The notes under the pieces: model-generated | Told to the model about the DNA's origin: nothing | The model's input: the letters and a program-made list of their open reading frames with translations, nothing else | Database searches by the model: none | Source: an uncultured Bacteroidales bacterium | GTDB taxonomy: Bacteria > Bacteroidota > Bacteroidia > Bacteroidales > Muribaculaceae | Direction: 5' to 3' | NCBI GenBank assembly: GCA_947175575.1 | Contig: CAMWNG010000001.1 | Coordinates: forward strand, 1 to 64,000 | Length of the DNA stretch: 64,000 nt | Program-made: the position numbers and the translations under genes | Shown here: one piece after another, positions 21,056 to 31,880 of the stretch | Numbering within the stretch: the first letter of the stretch is position 1 | Layout: each line of letters begins with the position of its first letter

Positions 21056-21811
21056 TCAGAATGCGTTCACTATGCCCATGAAGTCGGCGCATTTGAGCGA
21101 AGCTCCACCGATAAGGCCACCGTCGATGTCGGGCTTGGCGAAGAGTTCTGCCGCGTTGGAGGGCTTGCATGAGCCACCGTAGAGAATCGAGGTGTTGTCG
21201 GCCACTTCATTACCGTATTTTGCGGCGATGGTAGCGCGGATATGGGCGTGCATGTCTTCAGCCTGGTCGGGAGTAGCGGTTTTGCCGGTGCCGATAGCCC
21301 ATACGGGTTCGTAAGCGAGAATGATTTTGGAGAAATCCTCTGCGCTGAGGTCGAACAGAGCCTCTTCGATCTGTTTCTTGACCACATCGTTATATGTTCC
21401 GTTCTCACGTTCTTCAAGGACTTCGCCGATGCAGAAGATGGGAGTGAGACCGTTAGCGAGAGCAAGACCGAGCTTTTCGCGGAGAATTGCGGAGGTTTCG
21501 CCATAATACTGGCGACGTTCGCTATGGCCGAGAATTACGTAAGTAGCACCGGTCGATGCCACCATGGGAGCTGAAACTTCACCGGTATATGCGCCGGAAG
21601 CATGGTCAGCGCAGTTTTCCGCACCGAGACCGAGGACATCCTGATCGATGCAAGCGGCGATGGGAGCGAGGTGTGTGAAGGGCACGCAGATGATGACGTC
21701 ACATTTGGGCTTTGCGGCTGCTACGGCTGCGTTTACTTCTTCGGCAAGTTTGAGACCCTCGGGGAGGGTGGTGTTCATTTTCCAGTTGCCAGCTACGATA
21801 TTCTTTCTCAT
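21056..21811 (-). CDS. tpiA: Triosephosphate isomerase
   Basis: [53 protein letters not shown]; start moved from 21868. Confidence 0.96.
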   Translation of the reverse strand: MRKNIVAGNWKMNTTLPEGLKLAEEVNAAVAAAKPKCDVIICVPFTHLAPIAACIDQDVLGLGAENCADHASGAYTGEVSAPMVASTGATYVILGHSERRQYYGETSAILREKLGLALANGLTPIFCIGEVLEERENGTYNDVVKKQIEEALFDLSAEDFSKIILAYEPVWAIGTGKTATPDQAEDMHAHIRATIAAKYGNEVADNTSILYGGSCKPSNAAELFAKPDIDGGLIGGASLKCADFMGIVNAF

Positions 21812-21953
21812 TTTGTACTTGAAATTATATGTATGGTTGTTGTTATATTTCGTGAGAATCTTTCTCACTGCAAAGGTAACAAAAAATTATGGTATATGAT
21901 GTGGAAATAAGTGCTTTTTATACCTTTTTATGCTGAAAACGCTCTTGCACCGG

Positions 21954-23015
21954 TCATTTTTCGGGATGAAATTCGCATATTCCAGTATTGCTGGAGCCGA
22001 ACAGCTGCCTGGCAGAACGTGCAAAATCCCGTGCACGGGGATCGGAACATTTATCGGCCCAAACAAGCCTGAAGTTGTGGCCGTTTTCAGCCGGACGTGT
22101 AAACACGAGTGCGTACTCGGCATCGGTAACACGAGCTATTCCGTCCTCGCCACGTTCAAGATAGACTTTAACCATTGCTCCGCCACGGGTGTCTCTCGAT
22201 TTCATGTTGGAGATGAAGTTCCCGAGAGAGAATACAGTAAGCCGTTTCCCTCCGTTTCCGTTATCGGTGAGATGCATGGGCTGTACGACATGAGGATGGC
22301 CTCCGATGATCAGATCTACACCCTGCTCTTCAAGAAATCGCGCGAACTGCCGCTGTGACGGATGTTCATGCAATTGATATTCGACACCCCAGTGTATGCA
22401 TACGGCCAGAATCTCAGCGCCGGCTTCACGCGCGCGCGTGATATCACGCCTGATTTGTTCTTTATCGATATAATCCACAACCACATCCCTGCCGGGAGTG
22501 ATTCCGTTGGTGCCGTAAGTATAATTCAGAAATCCTACTTTGATACCGTTGATGTTCCGGACAAAGGGCAAGACAGAATCGCGCACCGTGGCCGATTGAT
22601 ATGTCCCTATATGCCGAAGTGCGCGGCAGTCAAGAGAGTCAGCGGTGGCACGCAACCCGCGGTCGTGACGATCGAGTGTATGGTTGTTGGCTGTAAGGAA
22701 AAGATCGAAACCTGCCTCGGACAAAGCATCGATGAATCCTGAAGGTGCGTTAAAACATGGATAGCCGGAGTAGGGCGCTCCGGCTACAGGCGTTTCGAGA
22801 TTCACGACGGCGTAGTCGGCGTTTATGACGTACGGGGCTATCGAGTCAAAATACCCGGTAAAGTCATAGTGGCCTCGTTGACCGGCTGCGCGTGAGGCCG
22901 CGTCAATCTGAGCCTGATGCATCATGGCATCTCCGGCAAATACAATTTCAGCGCTGTCATAGCCGAACAGCAGGGACAGCAAGGAGACAAGGAGTATGGC
23001 CGGCAGTGACGACAC
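21954..23015 (-). CDS. CapA family (PGA_cap metallophosphatase-like) protein
   Basis: FAGDAMMHQAQ, NADYAVVNLETPVAG, TANNHTLDR, HWGVEYQLHEHPSQRQFARFLEEQGVDLIIGGHPHVVQP. Confidence 0.9.
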   Translation of the reverse strand: MSSLPAILLVSLLSLLFGYDSAEIVFAGDAMMHQAQIDAASRAAGQRGHYDFTGYFDSIAPYVINADYAVVNLETPVAGAPYSGYPCFNAPSGFIDALSEAGFDLFLTANNHTLDRHDRGLRATADSLDCRALRHIGTYQSATVRDSVLPFVRNINGIKVGFLNYTYGTNGITPGRDVVVDYIDKEQIRRDITRAREAGAEILAVCIHWGVEYQLHEHPSQRQFARFLEEQGVDLIIGGHPHVVQPMHLTDNGNGGKRLTVFSLGNFISNMKSRDTRGGAMVKVYLERGEDGIARVTDAEYALVFTRPAENGHNFRLVWADKCSDPRARDFARSARQLFGSSNTGICEFHPEK

Positions 23016-23023
23016 TTAATCGG

Positions 23024-23896
23024 TTATTTTGAATGACGCTGCGCCGCAAGCATAGTGTTTCGCATCAGCATGGCGATGGTCATGGGACCCACTCCGCCCG
23101 GAACAGGCGTTATGAAACTGCATTTAGGTGCCACGGCATCGAAGTCGACATCTCCGCTAAGACGGAAGCCGCTTTTACGGGAGGCATCAGGAATCCTGGT
23201 GGTGCCTACGTCAATCACCGTCGCGCCTTCTTTCACCATGTCTGCCGTTACGAAGCCGGGACGACCTAAGGCCGCCACCAGTATATCAGCCTGACGGGTG
23301 ATTTCGGGAAGATTCTCGGTGCGGGAGTGACATACCGTAACCGTGGCGTCCACGCCTTTCTGCAACATCAACGAAGCCAAAGGTTTACCTACTATGTTGC
23401 TTCGGCCGATAATTACACAATGTTTGCCCGCGGTTTTTATACCGTAACGCTTGAGTAACTCAACTATTCCGGCAGGTGTGGCCGAATGGAAACAAGGGAG
23501 GCCGATTGACTGAAGACCTACGTTTACGGGATGGAAACCGTCGACATCCTTATCGGGCAATATGGCTTCGGTCACGATCTGTTCGTCAATGTGTGCGGGG
23601 AGAGGGAGCTGGACAATGAATCCGTCTACTTCGGGATCTTTATTGAGCGAGTCAATCAACGAAAGTAACTCATCCTGAGTCACATCGTCCTCCCGGCGGA
23701 TTACTGTTGATCTGAATCCGCATGCTTCACATGCCTTGACCTTATTGGCCACATAGGTTTCACTACCTCCGTCGTGGCCTACAAGAACCGCAACAAGATG
23801 AGGCGCGCGGCCTTTTTCAGCCATGAATTGGGCGGCTTCCTGGGCTATTTCTGCTTTAATCTGAGCTGAGGTCTGTTTTCCGTCAATCAGTTGCAT
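23024..23896 (-). CDS. folD: Bifunctional methylenetetrahydrofolate dehydrogenase/cyclohydrolase
   Basis: [61 protein letters not shown]. Confidence 0.96.
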   Translation of the reverse strand: MQLIDGKQTSAQIKAEIAQEAAQFMAEKGRAPHLVAVLVGHDGGSETYVANKVKACEACGFRSTVIRREDDVTQDELLSLIDSLNKDPEVDGFIVQLPLPAHIDEQIVTEAILPDKDVDGFHPVNVGLQSIGLPCFHSATPAGIVELLKRYGIKTAGKHCVIIGRSNIVGKPLASLMLQKGVDATVTVCHSRTENLPEITRQADILVAALGRPGFVTADMVKEGATVIDVGTTRIPDASRKSGFRLSGDVDFDAVAPKCSFITPVPGGVGPMTIAMLMRNTMLAAQRHSK

Positions 23897-23926
23897 GATT
23901 AGTAATCAGTCGTTTAGGATTATGTA

Positions 23927-25270
23927 TCAACGGCGGGGTGCCTTCATGCCTTTGAGGCCTTTCATCATGGCCATCGGATTCTTCATTGAACCCACAGAAC
24001 GCATCATCTGGCGTGTCTGTTCGAATTGCTTGAGCAGACGGCTCACATCTTGAATACTTGTGCCCGAGCCCATAGCTATACGTTTCACGCGCGAGCCTTT
24101 AATCACCTCGGGATGCTCACGTTCGTGCGGGGTCATGGAATTGATTATCGCTTCCACACCCTTGAACGCATCGTCGGGAATATCAATGTCTTTGATGGCT
24201 TTTCCGAGACCGGGTATCATGGATGCGAGATCCTTGAGATTACCCATGTTCTTGATCTGCTGAATCTGTTTATAGAAATCAACGAATGTGTACTGATTCT
24301 TCCTGAGTTTGCGCGCGAGTTCTTCGGCCTCTTTTTCATCGAACTGCTGTTGGGCGCGTTCCACCAGCGAAACGATATCACCCATGCCCAGAATTCGGTC
24401 GGCCATACGAGCAGGATGGAAAACGTCAATACCATCCAGAGTTTCACCCGTACCTATGAATTTGATGGGCTTGTCGACTACAGTCCTGATGGACAACGCG
24501 GCACCGCCGCGGGTGTCACCATCGAGTTTTGTGAGCACGACGCCATCGAAGTCAAGACGTTCGTTGAATGTCTTGGCGGTGTTGACGGCGTCCTGACCTG
24601 TCATCGAGTCGACGACGAACAGAGTCTCCGACGGTTTTATCGCTTTCTTTATAGCTTCGATCTCGTTCATCATTTCCTCATCGACAGCCAGACGGCCGGC
24701 GGTGTCGACTATAACGAGATCATTATGATTCTGTTTAGCGAATTCAATCGCTTTTTTAGCTATATCAACGGGATCCTTGCTTCCTTCGATGGTAAATACA
24801 GGCACTTCTATGCTCTCGCCCAGCACTTTCAGCTGGTCGATGGCTGCCGGACGATATACGTCGCATGCAACCAGCAGCGGGCGCATGGCCTTTTCGCTTT
24901 TTAATTTTTTGGCCAGTTTTCCGGTGAAAGTAGTTTTACCTGAACCTTGCAGACCGGACATCAGAATCACGACAGGTTTATCCTTGAGATTGAGATCGGC
25001 CGCATTGCCGCCCATCAATGACGCAAGTTCGTCGTGCACGATCTTCACCATAAGTTCGCTCGGCTTTACGGCGGTGAGCACATTCTGCCCCAAAGCCTTA
25101 GCCTTAACGGTGTCAGTGAATGTTTTGGCCACCTTGTAGTTCACATCGGCATCGATAAGGGCGCGGCGTACGTCCTTAAGGGTTTCTGCCACGTTAATTT
25201 CAGTTATCTTGCCTTGGCCTTTGAGTATCTTGAAACTCCGTTCGAGTCTGTCGCTTAGTTTTTCAAACAT
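23927..25270 (-). CDS. ffh: Signal recognition particle protein Ffh
   Basis: [48 protein letters not shown], Met-rich M domain. Confidence 0.96.
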   Translation of the reverse strand: MFEKLSDRLERSFKILKGQGKITEINVAETLKDVRRALIDADVNYKVAKTFTDTVKAKALGQNVLTAVKPSELMVKIVHDELASLMGGNAADLNLKDKPVVILMSGLQGSGKTTFTGKLAKKLKSEKAMRPLLVACDVYRPAAIDQLKVLGESIEVPVFTIEGSKDPVDIAKKAIEFAKQNHNDLVIVDTAGRLAVDEEMMNEIEAIKKAIKPSETLFVVDSMTGQDAVNTAKTFNERLDFDGVVLTKLDGDTRGGAALSIRTVVDKPIKFIGTGETLDGIDVFHPARMADRILGMGDIVSLVERAQQQFDEKEAEELARKLRKNQYTFVDFYKQIQQIKNMGNLKDLASMIPGLGKAIKDIDIPDDAFKGVEAIINSMTPHEREHPEVIKGSRVKRIAMGSGTSIQDVSRLLKQFEQTRQMMRSVGSMKNPMAMMKGLKGMKAPRR

Positions 25271-25652
25271 ATCGGTGAGGGGAAAGGGGGTAGTGGTTGT
25301 CTCCCGCGAGACGGTTTGTAAGAGTGTCCGGGAAAATTACTGAGGGGACAAACGTCTTAGCCTCTTCATACGGCATGGAAGCGTATGACATGATAATAAC
25401 GATGTCGCCCGGTTGCACCAGACGTGCGGCGGCACCGTTAAGGCATATTACTCCGCTCCCGCGTTCGCCGGGGATAGTGTATGTGTCAAGGCGTGCTCCG
25501 TTGTTGTTGTTTACTATATACACGCGTTCGCCGGGCAGTATGTTGGCGGCATCAAGCAGATCCTGATCGATCGTGATGCTGCCGATATAGTCGAGCCGGG
25601 CTTCCGTCACCGTCACTCGGTGGATTTTTGATTTGAGAACTTCAACGTTCAT
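25263..25652 (-). CDS. panD: Aspartate 1-decarboxylase
   Basis: [23 protein letters not shown] (GS self-cleavage site), [20 protein letters not shown]. Confidence 0.95.
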   Translation of the reverse strand: MNVEVLKSKIHRVTVTEARLDYIGSITIDQDLLDAANILPGERVYIVNNNNGARLDTYTIPGERGSGVICLNGAAARLVQPGDIVIIMSYASMPYEEAKTFVPSVIFPDTLTNRLAGDNHYPLSPHRYV

Positions 25653-25670
25653 CGCAGTCGTTGAAAGGCG

Positions 25671-26522
25671 TTATAAAGAGAATTTTATATTGTCGATCAG
25701 ACGTACATCGCCCAACCATACAGTTATGCAACCGATCGCACCGTCGGGAGCATCGGCCATGTTTTTTACCGGTTGAAGTGTTTTAGCGTCAACGATGTCG
25801 AAATATTCCACCTCCATCAGCGGATTGGAATTGATTTCATCCACAACGATATCGTGTACGGATTCGAGATCAAGACCGGCCTTTACCATGTCTGCGGCAG
25901 CGAGCAGAGCCTGATGTATTTCGGGAGCCGCATTACGCTGTTCGGCAGAGAGACGCACGTTGCGCGAGCTCATTGCCAACCCGTCGACCTCACGTACGAT
26001 CTCGCATGGCACGATCTCGCCTTTGAAACCGATAATATCGGCCATTGCCCTAATTACAGCGATCTGTTGGTAATCCTTTTCTCCGAAATAAGCGCGGTCA
26101 GGTTGCGCGAAATCGAATAGTTTGCTCACAACTTGAGCCACGCCGTTGAAGTGCCCCGGTCGCATGGCTCCTTCCATAACCTCGGCAACGGATCCGAGCT
26201 CGAACACACGCGTGTCCGGTTCGGGATATACTTCTTCCACCGATGGTACGAAAGCCACGTCAACGCCGGCCTCGGATAAAAGTTCGCAGTCGGCTTCAAC
26301 GGTGCGGGGATATGTGACAAGATCATTCTGGTTGTTGAACTGCGTGGGATTTACGAAAACGCTGACTACGACAAAGTCGCATTCGCGGCGCGCACGTTCT
26401 ACAAGCGAAATGTGTCCGGCATGCAGAGCACCCATAGTGGGCACCAACCCTACGGTCTTTCCCTGCTCTTTTGCAGCACGGACAGCCTCGCGGAGACCGG
26501 AAACGGTAGTTATGATTTCCAT
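25671..26522 (-). CDS. panC: Pantoate--beta-alanine ligase
   Basis: GLVPTMGALHAGHISLVERAR, VFVNPTQF, FGEKDYQQIAVI. Confidence 0.96.
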   Translation of the reverse strand: MEIITTVSGLREAVRAAKEQGKTVGLVPTMGALHAGHISLVERARRECDFVVVSVFVNPTQFNNQNDLVTYPRTVEADCELLSEAGVDVAFVPSVEEVYPEPDTRVFELGSVAEVMEGAMRPGHFNGVAQVVSKLFDFAQPDRAYFGEKDYQQIAVIRAMADIIGFKGEIVPCEIVREVDGLAMSSRNVRLSAEQRNAAPEIHQALLAAADMVKAGLDLESVHDIVVDEINSNPLMEVEYFDIVDAKTLQPVKNMADAPDGAIGCITVWLGDVRLIDNIKFSL

Positions 26523-26676
26523 TTTTGTGTCTTAGCTAAAAACGCTGCAAAATTAGTCAATTAATTCGGGTTATGCAAATTTTTTGAGATTAGGACATTC
26601 CGCGTGACGCGCGCGCGTGATATTCGCGCTTGACGTGTTTATAGTTTGGGAATTAATTACTAATTTTGCAGTTGAG

Positions 26677-27579
26677 ATGAAAGGATGGACTCAAATATCG
26701 AAAGGCAAGTTCGGCGGATATATTATTGGTGCGATCGCCGGAGCTTCGTACGGACTTAATCCGGCTTTTGCCATTCCCTTGATGCGAGAAGGGATGGATG
26801 TCCGGTCGGTTCTTTTATTCAGATATTCGATATCGCTGCCGTTCATATTGCTGCTTATATTGTGGCGTGGCATAGCGATATTTCCTGACTTTCGCAGAGT
26901 CTTCTGTGCTATGATTGTCGGAGTTTTGATGGTCCTCAGCAGTATAACGCTCTTCGAAAGCTATAATCAGATATCGGTCGGGATTGCTTCCAGTCTTTTA
27001 TTTTTATATCCTTTGTTTGTCGCGTTGATAATGGCGCTTTTCTTTCGTGAAAAACTAAGGCCGGCAACTGTGGCGAGCTTGCTGGGTGCAATAGCGGGAG
27101 TGTATATGCTGTGTGTCCCGGACCGCGGTACAGTCGTTTCATGGTTCGGAGTCGCGCTCGTGGTTGCATCGGCGTTGCTATATGCCTTATATATTATATA
27201 TGTGAACAGGGAGCCATTGCGATCCATGTCCTCACTTGCACTTACGTTCTGGGTGTTATTGTCGGGCTCATTGGTGTTGGCTGTGGTGAGCTTTTCAAGG
27301 ACTCTGCCCGGACTACCTGCTAATGCGGGAGGATGGGTGAATCTCGTACTGCTGGCACTTCTTCCGACACTTCTGTCTTTATTGTGCACTAATGCAGCCA
27401 TCGACAGAATCGGTCCTACGCCTGCTGCCATTCTCGGAGTGTTCGAGCCTGCGACAGCGGTTCTAATCGGAATGTTTCTGTTTCATGAAAGAATGTCTGT
27501 TATGCAATGGTCAGGCTTGGTCGTTATCTTTATAACCGTGTGTATGGTGATTGCCGGAGGCCGCTCTGAACGACAATGA
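26677..27579 (+). CDS. EamA/DMT family transporter
   Basis: Ten hydrophobic segments, duplicated EamA repeats; start uncertain (ORF opens at 26617). Confidence 0.8.
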   Translation: MKGWTQISKGKFGGYIIGAIAGASYGLNPAFAIPLMREGMDVRSVLLFRYSISLPFILLLILWRGIAIFPDFRRVFCAMIVGVLMVLSSITLFESYNQISVGIASSLLFLYPLFVALIMALFFREKLRPATVASLLGAIAGVYMLCVPDRGTVVSWFGVALVVASALLYALYIIYVNREPLRSMSSLALTFWVLLSGSLVLAVVSFSRTLPGLPANAGGWVNLVLLALLPTLLSLLCTNAAIDRIGPTPAAILGVFEPATAVLIGMFLFHERMSVMQWSGLVVIFITVCMVIAGGRSERQ

Positions 27580-27625
27580 TTGCGAGTCTCGTGTAATAAA
27601 GATTGGGAATTTACGTTATATCAAT

Positions 27626-28654
27626 ATGCAATTCATCCGTAAAACCATTTTACCGATCGTTATAGCGGCCTTTCTGCCTCACACCGCTGTTGGGCAGGAG
27701 AGTGCGTCAGGCTATTCGTGGCTTAATATTTCGTCTTCGAGCCGGGTATACGGTCTCGGAGGTGTAAATATATCCCTTGTCGATGATGACATTCAGACAA
27801 TAGATCAGAATCCGGCTCTGCTGGGCACCGAAATGTCCGGTCAGATAGGTGTGAACTATATGCACTATATAGGTGGCTCGAATTTCGCAGGTGTCCGATA
27901 TGGACATTCGGCCGGTGAACGCGGCGCGTGGGCGTTGAATCTCCAGTATTTCGGATACGGTTCCATACGTGAGACGCTTCCTGACGGAACAGTTGTAGGC
28001 AATTTCTCGCCCAAGGATGTAGCGTTCGGAGGAGTATATTCGAGGGATATTACGGAAAACCTTCGCGGCGGTATCAATTTCAAGATGCTTTACAGCGGTT
28101 ATGCCGATTACACTGCTTTCGCATTGGCGGCTGATGTAGGCGTGAACTATTTCAATCCCGACCGCGACCAGTCGTTTTCGGTTGTCCTGGCCAACATGGG
28201 CGGTCAGATCAAGCGTTTTGACGAGGCTTACGACCGTCTTCCGTTCGACATACGTCTGGGATGGTCCCAGTCATTCGGCTCGTTCCCGGTCCGTTTCAGC
28301 ATAACTGCATGGAATCTCACAAAATGGAGATTGCCTTTTGTGGAGACCGGAGACGGCAGTCAGACGGGTGAACCTCAGATTAAAGATACTTTCGTCAGCA
28401 ATCTGTTCCGGCATCTGGTATTCGGAGCCGACTTGATTTCATCGCCGAACTTTTATATCGGACTCGGATACAACTATAAGACTCGCACTGATATGGCTAC
28501 ATATAAGAGGAGCTTTATTTCCGGATGGTCTCTCGCCGGCGGTTTCAAAGGACGCGCTTTTGCAATCGGTTTAGCTCTTGCGCAGCCTCACACAAGCGCG
28601 ACAACCTTTATGGTGAATCTGAATCTCAGTCTTAACGATTTGCTTAATAAATGA
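27626..28654 (+). CDS. porQ: Type IX secretion system protein PorQ-like outer-membrane protein
   Basis: SSRVYGLGGVNISLVDDDIQTIDQNPALLG, beta-barrel pattern, directly upstream of cmk-ispH as in other Bacteroidales. Confidence 0.8.
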   Translation: MQFIRKTILPIVIAAFLPHTAVGQESASGYSWLNISSSSRVYGLGGVNISLVDDDIQTIDQNPALLGTEMSGQIGVNYMHYIGGSNFAGVRYGHSAGERGAWALNLQYFGYGSIRETLPDGTVVGNFSPKDVAFGGVYSRDITENLRGGINFKMLYSGYADYTAFALAADVGVNYFNPDRDQSFSVVLANMGGQIKRFDEAYDRLPFDIRLGWSQSFGSFPVRFSITAWNLTKWRLPFVETGDGSQTGEPQIKDTFVSNLFRHLVFGADLISSPNFYIGLGYNYKTRTDMATYKRSFISGWSLAGGFKGRAFAIGLALAQPHTSATTFMVNLNLSLNDLLNK

Positions 28655-29349
28655 ACAACGATCATAAAATAATTGTAGCCATCGACGGACTCTCGGGTTC
28701 GGGGAAAAGCACAATGGCACGACGTCTTGCGTCGCAGGTAGGTTACCGATACATTGACTCCGGAGCCATGTTCCGGGCAGTAACGCTCTTTGGACTCGAT
28801 TCCGGTTGTTTCACATCGCCGGATGATGATCCTTCTGCCCTGATTGAGTCCGTCGGAACTCTTGACATAAATTTTGAACCGCAGCCTGACGGAACTCAGC
28901 ATACCATGCTTAACGGACGGGATGTCGAGGCTGAAATAAGACAGATGCGAGTCAACTCCATGGTCTCGCCTGTGGCGACCATTCCGGAGGTGCGTCGTCG
29001 GCTTGCGCAGATACAGCAGCAGCTTGGTAAAGAGCGTGGTATTGTCATGGATGGCCGTGATATCGGTACTACGGTTTTTCCGGATGCAGAACTGAAGATA
29101 TATGTTGATACTCCGGCCGAAGTGCGAGCGCGCCGTCGTTATGATGAAATGATCGGAGCAGGTGCAGACGTGAGTTTCGAACAGATTCTCGACAATCTCG
29201 TCTCGCGTGACAAAATTGATATGTCGCGTGCGGAGAGTCCCTTGCGTAAAGCGGAAGATGCCGTGGTTCTCGATAATTCTGACATGACTCTCGAGCAACA
29301 GGACGCATGGATTCTCAGGCAATTCCAAAAAGCTATAGAACGTAGTTAA
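28651..29349 (+). CDS. cmk: Cytidylate kinase
   Basis: VAIDGLSGSGKSTMARRLASQVGYRYIDSGAMFRA, DGRDIGTTVFPDAELKIYVD. Confidence 0.95.
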   Translation: MNNDHKIIVAIDGLSGSGKSTMARRLASQVGYRYIDSGAMFRAVTLFGLDSGCFTSPDDDPSALIESVGTLDINFEPQPDGTQHTMLNGRDVEAEIRQMRVNSMVSPVATIPEVRRRLAQIQQQLGKERGIVMDGRDIGTTVFPDAELKIYVDTPAEVRARRRYDEMIGAGADVSFEQILDNLVSRDKIDMSRAESPLRKAEDAVVLDNSDMTLEQQDAWILRQFQKAIERS

Positions 29350-29351
29350 CC

Positions 29352-30218
29352 ATGTCTGTTCCTGTTATCGAGATTGATGAAAGGTCCGGCTTCTGCTTCG
29401 GAGTGGTGACGGCCATCCGCAAGGCCGAGACTGAACTGGAGGCATCCGGACGCTTGTATTGTCTTGGCGACATCGTGCACAACAGTAATGAGGTGGAACG
29501 TCTGGAAGCCTGCGGTCTCGAGACCATTACGCATGATGAGCTTGAACATCTCCATGATGTCAAAGTGCTTCTCCGGGCGCATGGCGAACCACCCTCTACT
29601 TATGATGTCGCACGGCGTAACAATATTGAGATTATTGATGCGACATGTCCGGTAGTGCTTCAACTCCAGAAAAGAATAAAAGCGACATTTGACAGTGCCG
29701 ACGCACCGCAGATAGTGATATACGGACAGACCGGTCATGCCGAGGTGAACGGACTTGTGGGACAGACTGACGGCACCGCTGTTGTCGTGGAGAATATGTC
29801 TGATCTTGACCGGCTTGATTTTGGACGTGATATAGCACTTTATTCCCAGACTACAAAAAGTGTCGAGGGATTGAATGAGCTTGCTGCGGAGATCAGCCGT
29901 CGGCTGCATTCAGGAGCTACGCTGAAGGTTCATGACACGGTGTGTCGTCAGGTTGCCGGACGCGTGGATCATCTACGACGTTTTTCAGCCGCACATTCTC
30001 TTATAATCTTTGTTGCGGGCGCAAAAAGCAGCAATGGCAAGATTCTGTTCGAGCATTGTCGCGCGGTTAATCCCAATTCAAGGATGATCAGTGACGTAAG
30101 TCAGTTAAACCCCGAATGGATTAAAGATACGGATACTATCGGAATATGCGGTGCCACATCCACACCACGCAGGTTGATGGAGCAGGTCAGGGATAAAATA
30201 CTGGAAATTTACAGGTGA
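29352..30218 (+). CDS. ispH: 4-hydroxy-3-methylbut-2-enyl diphosphate reductase
   Basis: GFCFGVVTAI, LGDIVHNSNEV, RAHGEPPSTY, DATCPVVLQLQ, SSNGKILFE. Confidence 0.94.
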   Translation: MSVPVIEIDERSGFCFGVVTAIRKAETELEASGRLYCLGDIVHNSNEVERLEACGLETITHDELEHLHDVKVLLRAHGEPPSTYDVARRNNIEIIDATCPVVLQLQKRIKATFDSADAPQIVIYGQTGHAEVNGLVGQTDGTAVVVENMSDLDRLDFGRDIALYSQTTKSVEGLNELAAEISRRLHSGATLKVHDTVCRQVAGRVDHLRRFSAAHSLIIFVAGAKSSNGKILFEHCRAVNPNSRMISDVSQLNPEWIKDTDTIGICGATSTPRRLMEQVRDKILEIYR

Positions 30219-30715
30219 AAGACTTTATAGCCATAGACGTTGAAACTGCCAATTTCGAACCCTCGAGCATTTGTGCTGTGGGGGCGGTTAAAGTTGTTGA
30301 CGGTCTAATCGTAGATCGCCGTTACAGCCTGGTAAGACCCGAACCGGATTATTACAGTTACCGTTGTGTGAAAGTACACGGAATCACAGCGCAGGACACA
30401 TTTGACGCTCCATCTTTCGGTTCGGTGTGGACCGCGTGGGCCGACTGGCTTGAAGGTTATACTTTAGTGGCACATAACGCGGCTTTTGATTCAAAATGCA
30501 TCGCCCATGCCTGCCGTGTATATCAGCTTGATGTGCCTGAAAAATGGCTTTGTACCCTCGTCGCGGCCAGAAAACAGATCTCACGTCTCGTTCTGCCGTC
30601 GAAATCGCTTGACAGTTTGTGTGACTTTTTCGGGATACCGCTTCATCAGCATCACAATGCTCTTGATGATGCTACGGCATGTGCCAAACTCGCTATTATT
30701 CTTGGAGATTTATGA
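30215..30715 (+). CDS. 3'-5' exonuclease (DNA polymerase III epsilon-like DEDDh)
   Basis: FIAIDVETANFEPSSICAVGAVKV, LVAHNAAFD, HHNALDDATACAKL; GTG start overlapping ispH stop. Confidence 0.88.
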   Translation: MKDFIAIDVETANFEPSSICAVGAVKVVDGLIVDRRYSLVRPEPDYYSYRCVKVHGITAQDTFDAPSFGSVWTAWADWLEGYTLVAHNAAFDSKCIAHACRVYQLDVPEKWLCTLVAARKQISRLVLPSKSLDSLCDFFGIPLHQHHNALDDATACAKLAIILGDL

Positions 30716-31224
30716 CTGATTCGGAAAATAATAGACAGAACAGTATATCTGACAATGTCAACGCTATCTCGCGAGCATCGGTCTCTTCACGTCCTGCCCG
30801 GACGGGTCGTTCGAGCGCGGCATCTCGCAGAACCGGGGCGGTACCCCGCGGCCGTAAACCAGCTTCCCGTAAAAAAAGGAAGGTCAGACGCCGGATTCAT
30901 AAGGGACGTCTGGCCATTTTGCTCACACCGATCGTAATTATAATAATACTGGTCTTTGTGCTGTGTTCCAATTATGGAAATCCGGGTGAGATATACCGTG
31001 CGTTTTCTGACAATGACGAGCATGTCACGGAGGCATCTGAGGCAGGACGTCGTGATGCCGAACGCGTACTGCACACAGCTGAAGGCTCGATGGAACGGGA
31101 CGGTGCGTTGCTTTTCCTCCATGCACGTGCGTCAAAACTCAGCATGAACGGATATGATGCCGCTGCCGAAGACTATATGAACGGCGCGATGGAACTTTTA
31201 CGTTCACGTAATGTTATTAAATGA
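30712..31224 (+). CDS. Hypothetical membrane protein with basic Ser/Arg-rich N-terminus
   Basis: Start at MTDSENNRQ; RKPASRKKRKVRRRIHKGR followed by a single TM helix. Confidence 0.65.
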   Translation: MTDSENNRQNSISDNVNAISRASVSSRPARTGRSSAASRRTGAVPRGRKPASRKKRKVRRRIHKGRLAILLTPIVIIIILVFVLCSNYGNPGEIYRAFSDNDEHVTEASEAGRRDAERVLHTAEGSMERDGALLFLHARASKLSMNGYDAAAEDYMNGAMELLRSRNVIK

Positions 31225-31814
31225 CTATGGAACGGTTTGATGATTTCGTTATACAGTCGGCTCACAGATCTGACGCCCCGATAATCGCAACTGCGGTGAT
31301 GGAGGCTGTGGGTTCTGAAATATGTATGAATTTTGCCGGTTCGGCTGAACGTCTGTCCTTGGTTACAGAAGTTTTCGAACGTCTGGCTTCGGATGACTGT
31401 TCGCAATACAGCTATCGCAATGCGTTGGTTGCTGTCGCTCCGGGAGGACGTGTAGCCGGTGTCATAGTTGCATATGACGGAGCGCTGCTCCACAGTCTGC
31501 GTCCGCGTTTCATCGAAATTGCCAATGAAGTGTTGGGTCTGCACATGTCGGATGAGGATTTCGTTGATGAAACCGACGAAAGTGAAGTATATATTGACTC
31601 TCTGTATGTTCTTTCTGAGTATCGTGGCCGCGGGCTCGCCGGTGCGCTGATAGAAGCGGCGATAAAGCGCAACTCCGATTGCGGAAAGCCCGCGGGTCTT
31701 TTGGTTGATCCGGATAATCCGAAAGCGCGTAAGGTATATGAGAGACTGGGATTCCGCGATGTAGGTATGCGCCCGTTCGCAGATGTGATGATGCACCACA
31801 TGCAGCGCGGATAA
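31221..31814 (+). CDS. GNAT family N-acetyltransferase
   Basis: YIDSLYVLSEYRGRGLAGALIEAAIKR, NPKARKVYERLGFRDVG. Confidence 0.88.
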   Translation: MTMERFDDFVIQSAHRSDAPIIATAVMEAVGSEICMNFAGSAERLSLVTEVFERLASDDCSQYSYRNALVAVAPGGRVAGVIVAYDGALLHSLRPRFIEIANEVLGLHMSDEDFVDETDESEVYIDSLYVLSEYRGRGLAGALIEAAIKRNSDCGKPAGLLVDPDNPKARKVYERLGFRDVGMRPFADVMMHHMQRG

Positions 31815-31825
31815 GTAAGCGTCCG

Positions 31826-31870
31826 AAAAAATAACAATCGCCCCTGCATCAGGGGCGATCGTTATTTTTT
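31826..31870. terminator. Bidirectional terminator between convergent GNAT gene and malQ
   Basis: AAAAAATAACAATCGCCCCTG-CAT-CAGGGGCGATCGTTATTTTTT; 21-bp stem with one mismatch and T-runs in both directions. Confidence 0.9.
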
Positions 31871-31880
31871 AGAAGTTGGT

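Noticed and set aside
24026-24904. 292-aa ORF antisense to ffh
   Set aside because: Shadow ORF within ffh; no protein-family features.
26600-26632. CG-alternating stretch (gacgcgcgcgcgtga) upstream of EamA gene as a Z-DNA or regulatory element
   Set aside because: Too short and unsupported; can arise by chance in this GC context.
28588-29328. 246-aa ORF antisense to cmk
   Set aside because: Shadow ORF in a conserved gene.
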